Assembly (NCBI RefSeq): GCF_003700275.1
Contig: NZ_RBRE01000042.1
Coordinates: 62,001-126,000 of the forward strand
DNA from: Pseudomonas cichorii
Lineage (GTDB): Bacteria > Pseudomonadota > Gammaproteobacteria > Pseudomonadales > Pseudomonadaceae
DNA: 64,000 bases
Direction of reading: 5' to 3'
Positions within the stretch are counted from its first letter, which is position 1. Every line of letters starts with the position of its first letter. Made by a program: the position numbers and the translations under genes. Shown piece by piece: positions 1 to 14,785 of this stretch. The notes beneath the pieces were generated by a model, which did no database searches, was not told the origin of the DNA, and saw nothing but the letters and a program-made list of their open reading frames with translations.

Positions 1-2
1 GC

Positions 3-860
3 AACCTGACCGGCACCGACACGTTCAAGACCGTGCGCGCCGGCATCAGCAACGAGGGCAACCCCTCACGCATCAACATCATTCGCACCCTGCGCTCAGC
101 CCACGCTCGGCGCATTGCCCTGTCGGGCAGCAGCCGCGCCAGGCTCAAGGAAACGATGAGCGAACTGGAGCGACTCAAGCGAGAAGAACCGGACAACTTC
201 GGCGATATCCAGGAACTGGAAGGAGAAGTCGAGCGCTTGAAAGCGCGGATTCGTCGCGTGCCCTACCTGGACACCTTCGACCTCAAGTACAACCTGCTGG
301 TCAAGCAACCCAACCCCAGTTCCAAGGCAGTGATGTTCTGCCTGATGGACGTCTCCGGCTCCATGACCCAGGCGACCAAGGACATTGCCAAGCGCTTTTT
401 CATCTTGCTGTACCTGTTTCTCAAGCGTAACTACGACAAGATCGAAGTCGTGTTCATTCGCCACCACACCAGCGCCCGGGAAGTGGACGAAGAGGAATTC
501 TTCTATTCACGGGAAACCGGCGGCACCATCGTTTCCAGCGCTCTGAAACTGATGCAGGAGATCATGGCCGAGCGCTATCCGAGCAACGAATGGAACATCT
601 ATGCCGCCCAGGCTTCGGACGGCGACAACTGGAACGATGATTCACCGATCTGCCGTGAAATCCTTACCAAGCAGATCATGCCTTTCGTGCAGTACTACAC
701 CTATGTGGAGATCACCCCGCGCGAGCATCAGGCGCTATGGTTTGAATACGAACGCATCGGCGAGGAATTTGCCGACACGTTTGCCCAGCAGCAGCTGGTC
801 ACTGCCGGTGATATCTACCCGGTATTCCGTGAACTCTTCCAGCGCAGGTTAGTGACATGA
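3..860 (+). CDS. yeaH: YeaH/YhbH family protein (DUF444, UPF0229), 5'-truncated by the window edge
   Basis: This is the C-terminal 285 residues of a DUF444 protein; the open frame runs off the left edge, and E. coli YeaH is about 427 residues. A von Willebrand A-like fold is indicated by the MIDAS-type motif DVSGSM in the stretch [11 protein letters not shown], followed by [15 protein letters not shown] and a conserved RETGGT segment. The family is normally co-transcribed with the serine kinase gene yeaG/prkA and with spoVR, and is linked to stress or nitrogen starvation. Its stop overlaps the next start in ATGA, so translation is probably coupled to spoVR. The biochemical role of the family is unknown. 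Confidence 0.93.
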   Translation, partial: NLTGTDTFKTVRAGISNEGNPSRINIIRTLRSAHARRIALSGSSRARLKETMSELERLKREEPDNFGDIQELEGEVERLKARIRRVPYLDTFDLKYNLLVKQPNPSSKAVMFCLMDVSGSMTQATKDIAKRFFILLYLFLKRNYDKIEVVFIRHHTSAREVDEEEFFYSRETGGTIVSSALKLMQEIMAERYPSNEWNIYAAQASDGDNWNDDSPICREILTKQIMPFVQYYTYVEITPREHQALWFEYERIGEEFADTFAQQQLVTAGDIYPVFRELFQRRLVT

Positions 861-2419
861 CCGCTAGAGAGCAGAAACGCCAACCCCTCTCCACGGGATC
901 CGAGTGGACATTTGAACTGATCCAGGCCTACGACCGCGAAATCAGCCGTATTGCCGAGCGTTATGCCCTGGATACCTATCCGAACCAGATCGAGGTCATC
1001 ACTGCCGAACAGATGATGGATGCCTACGCCTCGGTGGGCATGCCACTGGGTTATCACCACTGGTCCTATGGCAAACACTTTCTCAGCACCGAGAAATCCT
1101 ACAGTCGCGGGCAGATGGGGCTAGCCTACGAAATCGTGATCAACTCGGACCCGTGCATCGCCTATCTGATGGAAGAAAACACCATCTGTATGCAGGCGCT
1201 GGTGGTTGCCCACGCCTGCTACGGGCATAACAGCTTCTTCAAGGGCAACTACCTGTTCCGCACCTGGACCGATGCCAGCTCGATCATCGACTACCTGGTG
1301 TTCGCCAAGCAGTACATCATGCAGTGCGAAGAGCGCCACGGCATCGATGCGGTGGAGGACCTGCTCGACTCCTGCCATGCCCTGATGAACTACGGCGTGG
1401 ACCGCTACAAGCGTCCTTACCCGATTTCAGCCGAAGAAGAGCGGCGCCGGCAGAAGGATCGCGAAGAGCACCTGCAGCGGCAGATCAACGACCTGTGGCG
1501 CACCATCCCGAAAAGTGCCGACAAGGGCAGCAAGGAAGACAACGCCCGCTTCCCGGCAGAACCACAGGAAAACATCCTGTATTTCATCGAGAAACACGCG
1601 CCGCTGCTGGAGCCATGGCAGCGCGAAGTGGTGCGCATCGTGCGCAAGATTGCCCAGTACTTCTACCCGCAGCGCCAGACTCAGGTCATGAACGAAGGCT
1701 GGGCGACGTTCTGGCACTACACGCTGATGAACGACCTGTATGACGAAGGGCTGGTCACCGACGGCTTCATGATGGAGTTCCTGCAATCGCATACCAGCGT
1801 GGTCTACCAGCCAGGCTTCGATAGCCCTTATTACAGCGGCATCAACCCTTACACGCTGGGTTTTGCCATGTATCAGGACATTCGGCGGATGTGCGAACAC
1901 CCCACCGAAGAGGATCGTCGCTGGTTCCCGGAAATTGCCGGCACCGACTGGCTGACGGCAATCAAGTTCGCCATGTCCAGCTTCAAGGACGAGAGTTTCA
2001 TTCTCCAGTACCTGTCGCCCAAGGTCATTCGTGACCTCAAGCTGTTCAGCATCATGGACGACGACCAGAAAGACGACCTGCTGGTGCCCGCGATCCATGA
2101 CGAGGCCGGTTATCGCACCATCCGGGAAACCCTGGCCGCTCAATACAACCTGGGCAACCGTGAACCCAACGTGCAGATCTACAGCATCGACCGCCGTGGC
2201 GACCGCTCGCTGACCCTGCGCCACCAACAACACAACCGTAAACCGCTGGGGGAATCGACGGACGAAGTGCTCAAACACCTGCACCGCCTGTGGGGCTTCG
2301 ATATTCATCTGGAAACCCTGCAAGGCGATCAGGTAATGAAAACTCACCACGTACCGCCACGAGGCGAGCACGCTGACGGCGAATACCCGAGACTCGATCT
2401 GGCGGTCGTTCACCTCTGA
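857..2419 (+). CDS. SpoVR family protein (YcgB-like)
   Basis: This 520-residue protein matches the length of E. coli YcgB (about 510). It carries the family's characteristic segments, including [12 protein letters not shown] near the N-terminus, [20 protein letters not shown] in the centre and [20 protein letters not shown] further on. SpoVR was named for a spore cortex phenotype in Bacillus; in non-sporulating proteobacteria its activity is unknown, and it clusters with the kinase YeaG/PrkA and YeaH. It overlaps the upstream yeaH-like gene by 4 bp. No signal peptide or membrane segment is visible, so it is probably cytoplasmic. Confidence 0.95.
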   Translation: MTAREQKRQPLSTGSEWTFELIQAYDREISRIAERYALDTYPNQIEVITAEQMMDAYASVGMPLGYHHWSYGKHFLSTEKSYSRGQMGLAYEIVINSDPCIAYLMEENTICMQALVVAHACYGHNSFFKGNYLFRTWTDASSIIDYLVFAKQYIMQCEERHGIDAVEDLLDSCHALMNYGVDRYKRPYPISAEEERRRQKDREEHLQRQINDLWRTIPKSADKGSKEDNARFPAEPQENILYFIEKHAPLLEPWQREVVRIVRKIAQYFYPQRQTQVMNEGWATFWHYTLMNDLYDEGLVTDGFMMEFLQSHTSVVYQPGFDSPYYSGINPYTLGFAMYQDIRRMCEHPTEEDRRWFPEIAGTDWLTAIKFAMSSFKDESFILQYLSPKVIRDLKLFSIMDDDQKDDLLVPAIHDEAGYRTIRETLAAQYNLGNREPNVQIYSIDRRGDRSLTLRHQQHNRKPLGESTDEVLKHLHRLWGFDIHLETLQGDQVMKTHHVPPRGEHADGEYPRLDLAVVHL

Positions 2420-2464
2420 AGCGCATTACCATGAAACGTTTTTAACGGGTAATCGATAAGTTTT

Positions 2465-2513
2465 AACCTCCGTGAGGGCGACTCAGGTTTATCCTGTCGT
2501 GCTTACGGAGGTT
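2465..2513 (+). promoter_or_regulatory. long hairpin overlapping the cca Shine-Dalgarno sequence
   Basis: A perfect 9-bp inverted repeat, AACCTCCGT (2465-2473) and ACGGAGGTT (2505-2513), encloses a second, imperfect stem in which CGAC-AGG pairs with CCTGTCG. The 3' arm contains the GGAGG ribosome-binding site of cca and is followed by a T-run, TTTTTT, up to the ATG at 2518. The element can be read as a terminator for the spoVR operon or as a leader that hides the cca ribosome-binding site. Both readings are inferred. Confidence 0.55.
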
Positions 2514-2517
2514 TTTT

Positions 2518-3753
2518 ATGCAGATTTATAAAGTTGGTGGTGCTGTCCGCGACCGCCTGCTGGGTCAACCCGTTACCGACACCGACTGGGTAGTCGTAGG
2601 CGCCACCGCCGAAGAAATGCTGATCAAGGGCTATCGCCCGGTCGGCACTGACTTTCCGGTCTTTCTTCATCCTCTGACCGGCGAGGAATACGCGCTGGCC
2701 CGCACCGAGCGCAAGAACGGCGTCGGCTACGGCGGTTTCATCTTTCACGCCAGCCCGGAAGTCACGCTGGAACAGGATCTGATTCGCCGCGACCTGACCA
2801 TCAACGCCATTGCCGAAGACAAGGACGGTAATCTGACCGATCCCTATGGCGGTCAGAACGATATCGAAGCGCGCTTGTTGCGTCACGTTTCCCCGGCATT
2901 CGCCGAAGATCCTCTCAGGGTCCTGCGTGTGGCCCGCTTTGCCGCGCGCTATGCTCCCATGGGTTTCAGCATCGCACCACAGACTCTGGAGCTGATGCGT
3001 CAACTCAGCGAATCCGGCGAACTCAAGGCCCTGACACCCGAGCGTAGCTGGAAGGAGATCTCCAGAGCGCTGATGGAAAACCAGCCCCAGGTGTTCATAC
3101 AGGTCCTGCATGACTGCGGCGCTCTCAAGGAACTGCTTCCTGAAATCGATGCCCTGTTCGGCGTGCCGCAACCTGCTGCCCATCACCCGGAAATAGACAC
3201 CGGCAAACACGTGCTAAGCGTACTTGGGCAATCCGCCATTCATAAGCATCCGCTGAGCGTGCGCTGGGCCTGCCTGCTGCATGATCTGGGCAAAGGTCTG
3301 ACACCAGAGTCCGAATGGCCACGGCACATCGCCCATGAACACACCGGCCTGCGCTTGATAAAAGCTGTCAACGAACGCTTTCGGGCACCAAAGGAATGTC
3401 AGGAACTGGCGCTGCTGGTGGGTCAGTATCACACCCACGGACATCGTGCGCTGGAACTCAAACCCTCGACCCTGCTGGAGTTGCTGCAGAGTTTCGACGT
3501 CTACCGCCGTCCGCAGCGCTTTGAAGAATTCATTGCTGCCTGCGAGATGGACGCCCGAGGACGCGACGGCTTCGAGCAACGCAGTTACCCACAGGCCGAA
3601 TACCTGCGCGGCGCAGCCCATGCGGCCCGGACGGTTGCTGTCCAGCCATTGGTGGAGAAGGGTTTGAAGGGTCAGGAACTGGGCAATGCGCTGAAGAGCG
3701 AACGACTGGATGCCTTGAGGGTGTACAAGGCTGAACACAAGTCGGGGATTTGA
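2518..3753 (+). CDS. cca: multifunctional CCA tRNA nucleotidyltransferase / HD-domain phosphohydrolase
   Basis: This enzyme adds or repairs the 3' CCA end of tRNAs. At 411 residues it equals the long gammaproteobacterial form (E. coli 412). The class II nucleotidyltransferase head shows GGAVRD at residues 7-12, the DTDW metal-binding motif near residue 21 and [10 protein letters not shown] near residue 91. The C-terminal half carries an HD phosphohydrolase domain (GKHVLSVL and LLHDLGKG near residue 255), which in this subgroup gives phosphatase and 2',3'-phosphodiesterase activity. The start is fixed by GGAGG 6 bp upstream, which lies inside a hairpin. It is a stand-alone gene followed by a REP pair. 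Confidence 0.97.
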   Translation: MQIYKVGGAVRDRLLGQPVTDTDWVVVGATAEEMLIKGYRPVGTDFPVFLHPLTGEEYALARTERKNGVGYGGFIFHASPEVTLEQDLIRRDLTINAIAEDKDGNLTDPYGGQNDIEARLLRHVSPAFAEDPLRVLRVARFAARYAPMGFSIAPQTLELMRQLSESGELKALTPERSWKEISRALMENQPQVFIQVLHDCGALKELLPEIDALFGVPQPAAHHPEIDTGKHVLSVLGQSAIHKHPLSVRWACLLHDLGKGLTPESEWPRHIAHEHTGLRLIKAVNERFRAPKECQELALLVGQYHTHGHRALELKPSTLLELLQSFDVYRRPQRFEEFIAACEMDARGRDGFEQRSYPQAEYLRGAAHAARTVAVQPLVEKGLKGQELGNALKSERLDALRVYKAEHKSGI

Positions 3754-3761
3754 GCTGCACC

Positions 3762-3845
3762 CTGCAGGAGCGGATTTATCCGCGAAGACGGCATTGAAAA
3801 CACATCGGCAGCACTGGCCTCCCGCGAATGAATTCACTCCTACAG
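3762..3845. repeat. REP element pair (inverted)
   Basis: Two inverted REP halves, GGAGCGGATTTATCCGCGAA at the left and CGCGAATGAATTCACTCC at the right, are separated by about 35 bp. They lie between the convergent 3' ends of cca and folK. They belong to the same family as the other REPs in the window. Confidence 0.8.
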
Positions 3846-3850
3846 ATGGC

Positions 3851-4357
3851 TCAAGGCGTCAATTGCATCCCGCGCCACTCAAAGGCCACAGGCCAGAGCT
3901 GCTGATCGATCTGCGCCTCGGCCCATAACCTAGCGAACGACACGCCAACACCGGGATGCAGCCGATCGGCCGCGATCAGCGACAAGGGCAACAACACAAA
4001 GGCATTCTTGAGAATCTCTGCACGCGGCAGGATCAGGCCGTCGAAATTGCCGACCTGCTCGCCATACAGAAGCACGTCGATATCCAGCGGCAATCCCTTG
4101 CGATCCGGGGCATAACGACCGTTATCCGCTTCGATCATCTTCAAGCGGCGATCCAGGTCCATCAACGGCAGATCGGTCAGGGCCGACACCACCAGATTGA
4201 AGAACGGGCCACTCTTGATTCCCACCGGATGACTTTCAAACACCGGCGAGCAGGTCAGGTCGCTCAGGAACGAGTCCAGCGCATCCAGCCCGGCATGCAA
4301 ATGCCTTTCGCGCTCGATATTACTGCCGAGCCCGAGGAAAACCCGAGTCAGCGACAT
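3851..4357 (-). CDS. folK: 2-amino-4-hydroxy-6-hydroxymethyldihydropteridine pyrophosphokinase
   Basis: HPPK transfers pyrophosphate from ATP to 6-hydroxymethyl-7,8-dihydropterin in folate synthesis. The 168-residue protein starts with the family signature VFLGLGSNIERERHL, has the substrate loop segment SGPFFNLVVSA, and has the ATP/Mg-binding stretch DRKGLPLDIDVLLYG with the catalytic Asp pair. The usual PR.....R.FVL motif is present as PRAEILKNAFVL. It is translated directly after folB, with the two frames overlapping by 10 bp, so the two steps of the pterin branch are coupled. Confidence 0.95.
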   Translation of the reverse strand: MSLTRVFLGLGSNIERERHLHAGLDALDSFLSDLTCSPVFESHPVGIKSGPFFNLVVSALTDLPLMDLDRRLKMIEADNGRYAPDRKGLPLDIDVLLYGEQVGNFDGLILPRAEILKNAFVLLPLSLIAADRLHPGVGVSFARLWAEAQIDQQLWPVAFEWRGMQLTP

Positions 4358-4701
4358 CCGCGCTCAATCTCCACGCCCACGCCCGCAGCAGCGGCAACCG
4401 CACCCGGCTTGGTCAGCCTCAGGTGCAACCAGGGAATATGAAACTCACTCATCAACACCTCGGCCAGGCGTTCGGCAAAGGTTTCCACCAACTGGAACTG
4501 GGCCTCGTCGGCAAAGGCCTGGATACGGGTGCAAACGGTCGCATAGTCCAGTGCCTTGCTCAGGTCGTCGCCCGCTGCGGCAGGCCGGTTATCCCAGGCA
4601 AAACTCAGGTCCAGTCGCAGGCACTGGCGAATGCCACGCTCCCAGTCATAAGCGCCGATCACCGTGTCGACCTCCAGACCGTCGATGAAAACTCTGTCCA
4701 A
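4348..4701 (-). CDS. folB: dihydroneopterin aldolase
   Basis: This enzyme cleaves dihydroneopterin to 6-hydroxymethyl-dihydropterin and glycolaldehyde, the step before FolK. It is 117 residues long, typical for the family, with the signature [20 protein letters not shown] at the N-terminus, the LDYATV segment and the catalytic-region motif [13 protein letters not shown]. It is the first gene of the folB-folK pair and is divergent from plsY, the two sharing a 74-bp intergenic region. Confidence 0.95.
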   Translation of the reverse strand: MDRVFIDGLEVDTVIGAYDWERGIRQCLRLDLSFAWDNRPAAAGDDLSKALDYATVCTRIQAFADEAQFQLVETFAERLAEVLMSEFHIPWLHLRLTKPGAVAAAAGVGVEIERGCR

Positions 4702-4775
4702 GCACTACTCTCCACTGCACGACAAGGGCGCGATGCGCCGTTAGAATCAGGGCATCCTCGCCCGGAATGGTTAGC

Positions 4776-5345
4776 ATGTTTTGGTTACTGGCTATTTTCG
4801 CCTACCTGCTCGGCTCACTGTCCTTCGCCATCCTGCTCAGCCGCCTCAATGGCAGCCCGGACCCGCGTGCCAGCGGCTCGGGCAATGCCGGCGCAACCAA
4901 CATGCTGCGTCTGGCCGGTAAAAAACTGGCCGTTCTGACCTTGCTCGGCGACCTCTGCAAAGGCCTGCTGCCTGTGCTGCTTGCCAGCCTTGGCGGCCTG
5001 GACCCCAGACAACAGGCCTGGATAGGCGTTTGCGCCGTATTGGGCCATCTGTTTCCGTTGTACTTCCGTTTTCGCGGCGGCAAAGGCGTCGCGACCGCAG
5101 CCGGAATGCTGCTGGGGCTCTACCCTCCCGCTGCTGCCTTGGCAATCACCACCTGGCTGCTGACGTTCTATCTGACCCGCACCAGCTCGCTGGCAGCGCT
5201 GATCGCCACGCCATTGACCCTGCCATTGCTGGCCTGGCAGGAACCGCGGGCGCTGCTGCCCATGAGTGTCCTGACCTTGCTGATCGTCTGGCGCCATCGC
5301 GGCAATTTACGCGACCTGCTGGCCGGGCGCGAACGGCATTTTTGA
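4776..5345 (+). CDS. plsY: glycerol-3-phosphate acyltransferase (acyl-phosphate dependent)
   Basis: PlsY transfers an acyl chain from acyl-phosphate to glycerol-3-phosphate, the first acylation of phospholipid synthesis, at the inner membrane. The 189-residue product is very hydrophobic, with about five membrane segments. It contains the family motifs [12 protein letters not shown] (motif 1), FRGGKGVAT (motif 2) and the late loop WRHRGN (motif 3). I chose ATG 4776, giving [14 protein letters not shown], over the in-frame ATG nine bases upstream because the family starts there. The spacing to a ribosome-binding site is tight either way. Confidence 0.95.
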   Translation: MFWLLAIFAYLLGSLSFAILLSRLNGSPDPRASGSGNAGATNMLRLAGKKLAVLTLLGDLCKGLLPVLLASLGGLDPRQQAWIGVCAVLGHLFPLYFRFRGGKGVATAAGMLLGLYPPAAALAITTWLLTFYLTRTSSLAALIATPLTLPLLAWQEPRALLPMSVLTLLIVWRHRGNLRDLLAGRERHF

Positions 5346-5393
5346 TGGACGGCATGAAAACCGTTCAACTTCATGCCAAACCGACAAACAGCA

Positions 5394-6419
5394 TCAGATA
5401 CCCGACAACTGCTCCATCGGCCAGCGCGCCTGCACGCTGATGCTCAAATCTTCCTTCTGCCCCGCCAGCAGCCGCTGACAACCGGCGTAGGCGATCATTG
5501 CACCGTTATCGGTGCAGAACTCGGGACGTGCGTAGTAAACATTCCCACGCAGATCCGCCAGCATGCTCTCAAGCGACACTCGCAACGCCTTGTTGGCACT
5601 CACACCACCGGCGATAACCAGGCTCTTGAGGCCGGTCTGCTTGAGTGCGCGCTTGCACTTGATGGTCAAAGTCTCCACTACCGCCTGCTGGAAGGCCAGA
5701 GCGATGTCGCAACGGGTTTGCTCACTGTCGTCCCCAGCGCTCTGGCATTGCTGCCAGGTATTGAGCGCAGAGGTTTTCAGGCCGCTGAAGCTGAATTCCA
5801 GGCCCGGACGGTCGGTCATTGGCCGCGGGAATGCAAAACGCCCCGCCACACCCCGCGTCGCCAGCCGGGAAATCTCGGGACCACCGGGATATTGCAGGCC
5901 CATCATCTTCGCGGTCTTGTCGAAAGCCTCGCCTGCGGCGTCATCCAGGGTTTCACCCAGCAGCTCGTAACGGCCAATGCCATCCACACGAACCAGTTGC
6001 GTGTGGCCGCCGGAAACCAATAAAGCGACGAACGGAAACCGGGGCGGCTGCTCTTCAAGCATCGGCGCCAGTAAATGGCCTTCCATGTGATGCACGCCCA
6101 GGGCCGGAATGTCCCAGGCAAAGGCCAGGGCCTGGGCACAGGAAGCACCCACCAGCAATGCACCGACCAGACCCGGCCCGGCCGTGTAGGCAATGGCATC
6201 GATGTCGGTCGCAACGCAGTCCGCTTCGGCCAGAGTCTGACGAATCAGCGGCAACATGCGCTTGACGTGATCACGCGAAGCCAGCTCCGGCACCACGCCA
6301 CCATAGGCGCGATGCAGGTCGATCTGACTGAACAATGCATCAGCCAGCAAACCGCGTTCGCTGTCGTAGAGTGCGACGCCGGTTTCGTCGCAGGAAGTTT
6401 CTAATCCCAGTACTAACAT
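5394..6419 (-). CDS. tsaD: tRNA N6-adenosine threonylcarbamoyltransferase
   Basis: TsaD moves the threonylcarbamoyl group from TC-AMP to A37 of ANN-reading tRNAs, working with TsaB, TsaE and TsaC, which are not in this window. At 341 residues it has the normal bacterial length. It shows the Fe-binding HxxxH motif (His111 and His115 in [10 protein letters not shown]), the N-terminal [11 protein letters not shown] signature and the ASKH-type nucleotide-binding segments SGGHTQLV and [10 protein letters not shown]. It is divergent from rpsU, the usual Pseudomonas order, with 198 bp between the two starts. Confidence 0.97.
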   Translation of the reverse strand: MLVLGLETSCDETGVALYDSERGLLADALFSQIDLHRAYGGVVPELASRDHVKRMLPLIRQTLAEADCVATDIDAIAYTAGPGLVGALLVGASCAQALAFAWDIPALGVHHMEGHLLAPMLEEQPPRFPFVALLVSGGHTQLVRVDGIGRYELLGETLDDAAGEAFDKTAKMMGLQYPGGPEISRLATRGVAGRFAFPRPMTDRPGLEFSFSGLKTSALNTWQQCQSAGDDSEQTRCDIALAFQQAVVETLTIKCKRALKQTGLKSLVIAGGVSANKALRVSLESMLADLRGNVYYARPEFCTDNGAMIAYAGCQRLLAGQKEDLSISVQARWPMEQLSGI

Positions 6420-6617
6420 GGGTTTGCGCCTTGTAGGGGGCAGATTTGAAGGCGCGCATGATAGTCGTCGTCCAAGGCTCCGACCAGCGGTTTTCGATCA
6501 GAGGCTTTGCATTCCTCTCAATGAGGGGTTAACATCCGCAACCCTTAAAAACCGACGTACTTTTGTGCAGTGTTTGCACGAGGCGTTGACCCCGGTAATG
6601 AATGAAGGTAGCTCTGG

Positions 6618-6833
6618 ATGCCAGCCGTCAAAGTTAAAGAGAACGAACCCTTCGACGTAGCTCTGCGTCGTTTCAAGCGCTCCTGCGAAAAAGCCGGTGT
6701 TCTGGCTGAAGTTCGTAGCCGCGAATTTTACGAGAAGCCGACTTCCGAGCGTAAGCGTAAGGCAGCAGCTGCTGTCAAGCGTCACGCCAAGAAAGTCCAG
6801 CGCGAACAGCGCCGCGCCGTTCGTCTGTATTAA
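6618..6833 (+). CDS. rpsU: 30S ribosomal protein S21
   Basis: S21 is a small basic protein of the 30S platform near the anti-Shine-Dalgarno region, needed for efficient initiation. The 71-residue product starts [20 protein letters not shown] after the initiator Met, contains the [15 protein letters not shown] segment and ends in a Lys/Arg-rich tail. A GAAGGT ribosome-binding site lies 8 bp before the ATG. In many gammaproteobacteria it heads the rpsU-dnaG-rpoD operon; here 481 bp separate it from dnaG. Confidence 0.98.
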
Positions 6834-7314
6834 TTTACAGCCTTACGTCGCAAGCTTCTGCCTTGCCCGGCCTCAAAGCCGGGCTGTCGGCAGTTTGGAA
6901 CACCAGCAATACGCTTGATTGACAGAGACTGCCTGAAGTCGCACATGCGACCAAGAGCACTCCGTCAAAGCACGTCCAGCCTGCTTCAGGCAACATTGAT
7001 CGATCTGTCCATCGGACAGGCTTGACCAATGAGCATGACGAGCATGCCTTGATGACTTCGCAAGAAGCTCAGCCAAGGCAGCGTCTCTCTCGAAGCTACG
7101 TGAACGATGGTTACGTGAACACCGAAGCTACAGGCTGTCGAATTCACATGAAATCGCTGCACGCATATTTCCTTTCAAAGCTACAGGCCCGATCATCGGA
7201 TGCCGATACCTGTCTGCGTGTCGCTAACATGGCTGACAACGCGGGTAGATATGTGAGTGCACGCCTGCAGATTCGCCACGATACTTTCGCAGTACGCCTG
7301 ATGACGAGAACGCC
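6834..7314. other. 481-bp gene-free stretch between rpsU and dnaG
   Basis: Other pseudomonads carry a yqeY/GatB-like gene of about 150 codons here. No YqeY-like reading frame is visible on either strand. A 101-codon frame at 7022-7327 has no recognisable sequence, overlaps dnaG and looks fortuitous. The only clear structure is a GC-rich hairpin just after rpsU (6865-6884). Confidence 0.7.
6865..6884 (+). terminator. GC-rich hairpin after rpsU
   Basis: A 7-bp stem, GCCCGGC with GCCGGGC, and a 6-nt loop lie 32 bp after the rpsU stop. The following tract is T-poor (TGTCGGCAG), so it may act as an attenuator or an RNA-stability element instead of a strong terminator. Confidence 0.5.
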
Positions 7315-9270
7315 ATGGCAGGGCTAATTCCCCAAAGCTTCATTGACGACCTTCTGAACCGCACCGACATCGTCGATGTTGTCAGTTCGCGCGTGCAACT
7401 GAAGAAAACCGGGAAAAACTTCAGCGCCTGCTGTCCGTTCCACAAAGAGAAAACCCCCTCTTTCAGCGTCAGCCCCGACAAACAGTTCTATTACTGCTTC
7501 GGCTGTGGCGCAGGCGGTAACGCGCTGGGCTTCATCATGGACCACGACAACCTGGATTTCCCCCAGGCGGTCGAGGACCTGGCCAAAGCCGCAGGCATGG
7601 AAGTCCCGCGCGAACAGAGCGTCAAAGGCCAGAAACCGCGCCAGCCGACCGACTCTCCGCTGTACCCGCTGCTCACCGCCGCGGCCGAGTTCTATCGCCA
7701 GGCCCTGAAAAGCCACCCAATGCGCAAGGCCGCCGTGGATTACCTCAAGGGCCGTGGCCTGTCGGGAGAAATAGCCCGGGACTTCGGCATGGGATTCGCC
7801 CCGCCCGGCTGGGACAATCTCTACAAGCACCTGAGCAGCGACACGCTTCAGCAAAAGGTCATGATCGATGCCGGCCTGCTGATCGAGAACGCGGAAACCG
7901 GCAAACGCTACGATCGCTTTCGTGACCGGGTCATGTTTCCGATCCGCGACTCACGCGGCCGCGTCATCGCCTTTGGTGGCCGGGTATTGGGCGACGACAA
8001 GCCCAAGTACCTGAACTCCCCTGAAACCCCGGTGTTTCACAAGGGCCAGGAGCTTTACGGCCTGTTCGAGGCACGCAAGTACAACCGCAACCTCGACGAA
8101 ATCATCGTCGTCGAAGGCTATATGGATGTCATTGCCCTGGCCCAGCAAGGCCTGCGCAATGCCGTCGCCACACTGGGCACCGCAACCAGCGAAGAGCACC
8201 TGAAACGGCTGTTCAGGGTCGTACCCAACGTGCTGTTCTGCTTCGACGGCGACCAGGCCGGCCGCAATGCCGCCTGGCGCGCACTGGAAGCCACCCTGCC
8301 GAGCCTGCAGGACGGACGGCGCGCACGCTTCCTGTTTCTGCCCGAGGGTGAAGACCCGGACACCCTGGTGCGCTCCGAAGGCACCGACGCCTTCAAGGCA
8401 CGCATCAACCAGCACGCCCAGCCGCTGGCCGACTATTTCTTTGAGCAGTTGACCAAGGAATCCGACCCGCGCTCGCTCGAAGGCAAGGCCCACATGGCCA
8501 CCCTTGCAGCACCGTTGATCGACAAGGTTCCCGGCGCCAATCTGCGCACCCTCATGCGCCAGCGCCTGAGCGAAATCACCGGCCTCAACAACGAAGCCGT
8601 CAGCCAACTGGTACAAAGTGCACCCGCCGATGTGCCTCCCAGCTACGATCCGTACGTCGATTACGACGCAATGCCGGATTTCGCCGATTACCAGCAGCAC
8701 GGCGGCTACGAAGAGCAACAGCAATGGTCACCGAAGAAAGCCGGTGGTCAGAATCAGAAAAAATGGGAAAAGAAACCCTGGGACAAAAAAGGCAAGCGTC
8801 AGGAGTTTGAACCGCGCACGCCACGCATCCCCACGGCCGTCGAGCCGCCGATGCAGGCTGCACTGAGAACCCTGCTGCACCATCCCGAACTGGCCGAAAA
8901 GGTCGAAAATGCCAGCCATTTCGCCGCAGAAGACCAGGTACAGGCGCAACTGCTGGTTTCTCTGATCGAGGCCCGGCAAAAGAATCCGAAGCTTCGGTCG
9001 TTACAGTTGATAGCACGCTGGCATGGCACGGAACAGGGCCGATTGTTGCGTGCATTGGCAGAGAAGGAATGGTTGATCGAGGCCGACAACCTTGAACAAC
9101 AGTTTTTCGACACTATAACTAGGCTATCGGCAAACCAACGTGAGCGGAACATTGATCAATTGATCATCAAAGATCGTCAGGTCGGCCTGACAGCAGAAGA
9201 GAAAACTCTATTGCTGCAGCTGCTTAGTCGCAATGTTTCTGCACAAAACCCGACCTCAACTGGCGCGTGA
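7315..9270 (+). CDS. dnaG: DNA primase
   Basis: DnaG lays down RNA primers for replication and binds DnaB, which is also in this window. The 651-residue protein has the CHC2 zinc ribbon (Cys40, His43, Cys61, Cys64), a TOPRIM catalytic core with EGYMD near residue 267 and the metal-binding DGDQAGR near residue 311, and a C-terminal helicase-interaction domain. The linker before that domain (about 445-500) is rich in Gln, Lys and Trp and varies between species. The next gene is rpoD, as usual. Confidence 0.98.
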   Translation: MAGLIPQSFIDDLLNRTDIVDVVSSRVQLKKTGKNFSACCPFHKEKTPSFSVSPDKQFYYCFGCGAGGNALGFIMDHDNLDFPQAVEDLAKAAGMEVPREQSVKGQKPRQPTDSPLYPLLTAAAEFYRQALKSHPMRKAAVDYLKGRGLSGEIARDFGMGFAPPGWDNLYKHLSSDTLQQKVMIDAGLLIENAETGKRYDRFRDRVMFPIRDSRGRVIAFGGRVLGDDKPKYLNSPETPVFHKGQELYGLFEARKYNRNLDEIIVVEGYMDVIALAQQGLRNAVATLGTATSEEHLKRLFRVVPNVLFCFDGDQAGRNAAWRALEATLPSLQDGRRARFLFLPEGEDPDTLVRSEGTDAFKARINQHAQPLADYFFEQLTKESDPRSLEGKAHMATLAAPLIDKVPGANLRTLMRQRLSEITGLNNEAVSQLVQSAPADVPPSYDPYVDYDAMPDFADYQQHGGYEEQQQWSPKKAGGQNQKKWEKKPWDKKGKRQEFEPRTPRIPTAVEPPMQAALRTLLHHPELAEKVENASHFAAEDQVQAQLLVSLIEARQKNPKLRSLQLIARWHGTEQGRLLRALAEKEWLIEADNLEQQFFDTITRLSANQRERNIDQLIIKDRQVGLTAEEKTLLLQLLSRNVSAQNPTSTGA

Positions 9271-9284
9271 GGTCATAGCTCGGG

Positions 9285-9290
9285 TATAAT
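9285..9290 (+). promoter_or_regulatory. candidate -10 box upstream of rpoD
   Basis: A perfect TATAAT lies in the 67-bp gap between dnaG and rpoD, 47 bp before the rpoD ATG. I see no good -35 hexamer at the matching distance, so a separate rpoD promoter is only suggested. Confidence 0.35.
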
Positions 9291-9337
9291 CCTCGGCTTG
9301 TTTTTTGCCCGCCAAGACCTTCAGTGGATAGGGTGTT

Positions 9338-11188
<1,851 letters not shown>

Positions 11189-11205
11189 TCGAGCAAGCAA
11201 GTAAA

Positions 11206-11236
11206 CAACCCCCCGGCCCGCCGGGGGTTTTGCTTT
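11206..11236 (+). terminator. Rho-independent terminator after rpoD
   Basis: A 7-bp GC stem, CCCCCGG/CCGGGGG, with a 4-nt loop is followed by TTTTGCTTTT, 21 bp past the rpoD stop. Confidence 0.9.
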
Positions 11237-11330
11237 TCTGGTGTAACGATTTCTGGCAGTCGAGTTTTTTCACGCCTTTTCCAACCCCGTCTACACTCGT
11301 CTCATTACTATCCGCCGCTATGAGGCTGCC

Positions 11331-14567
<3,237 letters not shown>

Positions 14568-14582
14568 TCCGCGGCCTACTGA

Positions 14583-14659
14583 GGGCCCATAGCTCAGTTG
14601 GTTAGAGCAGAGGACTCATAATCCTTTGGTCCACGGTTCGAGTCCGTGTGGGCCCACCA
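14583..14659 (+). tRNA. tRNA with CAT anticodon, probably tRNA-Ile2 (lysidine-modified)
   Basis: This 77-nt cloverleaf has acceptor stem GGGCCCA paired with TGGGCCC, D-arm AGCTCAGTTGGTTAGAGC, anticodon stem-loop GGACTCATAATCC, a TTCGAGT T-loop and an encoded CCA. The GGGCCC acceptor and the TTGGTC variable region resemble E. coli tRNA-Ile2 (ileX), whose CAU anticodon is changed to lysidine by TilS. Older Pseudomonas annotations call this gene tRNA-Met. Its 3' half is the integration site of the adjacent island, which restores the full gene. Confidence 0.93.
14614..14659 (+). repeat. attL: 3' half of the tRNA, target of the island
   Basis: These 46 bp, from the anticodon loop to the CCA end, recur at 18914-18958 with a single 1-bp deletion. 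The pair brackets a region that contains two integrase remnants. Confidence 0.9.
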
Positions 14660-14664
14660 AACTC

Positions 14665-14689
14665 AAAGCCGCGCATTGCGCGGCTTTTT
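14665..14689 (+). terminator. Rho-independent terminator after the tRNA (island-borne)
   Basis: The 8-bp stem AGCCGCGC/GCGCGGCT is followed by TTTTTG, starting 6 bp after the tRNA end. It lies inside the island, so the present tRNA terminator was brought in by the element. Confidence 0.85.
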
Positions 14690-14785
14690 GCTGTCTGCGA
14701 CAAAAACAGCTGCCAGTCCTATGGTCCACAGGTACAAAATCAGTACAGTGCCAAAACAACGGTACGTTTTTGGAGCAGAAATAGC

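Noticed and set aside
7022..7327. 101-codon plus-strand frame between rpsU and dnaG
   Set aside because: No recognisable sequence, overlaps the dnaG start and lacks a ribosome-binding site; does not resemble YqeY.
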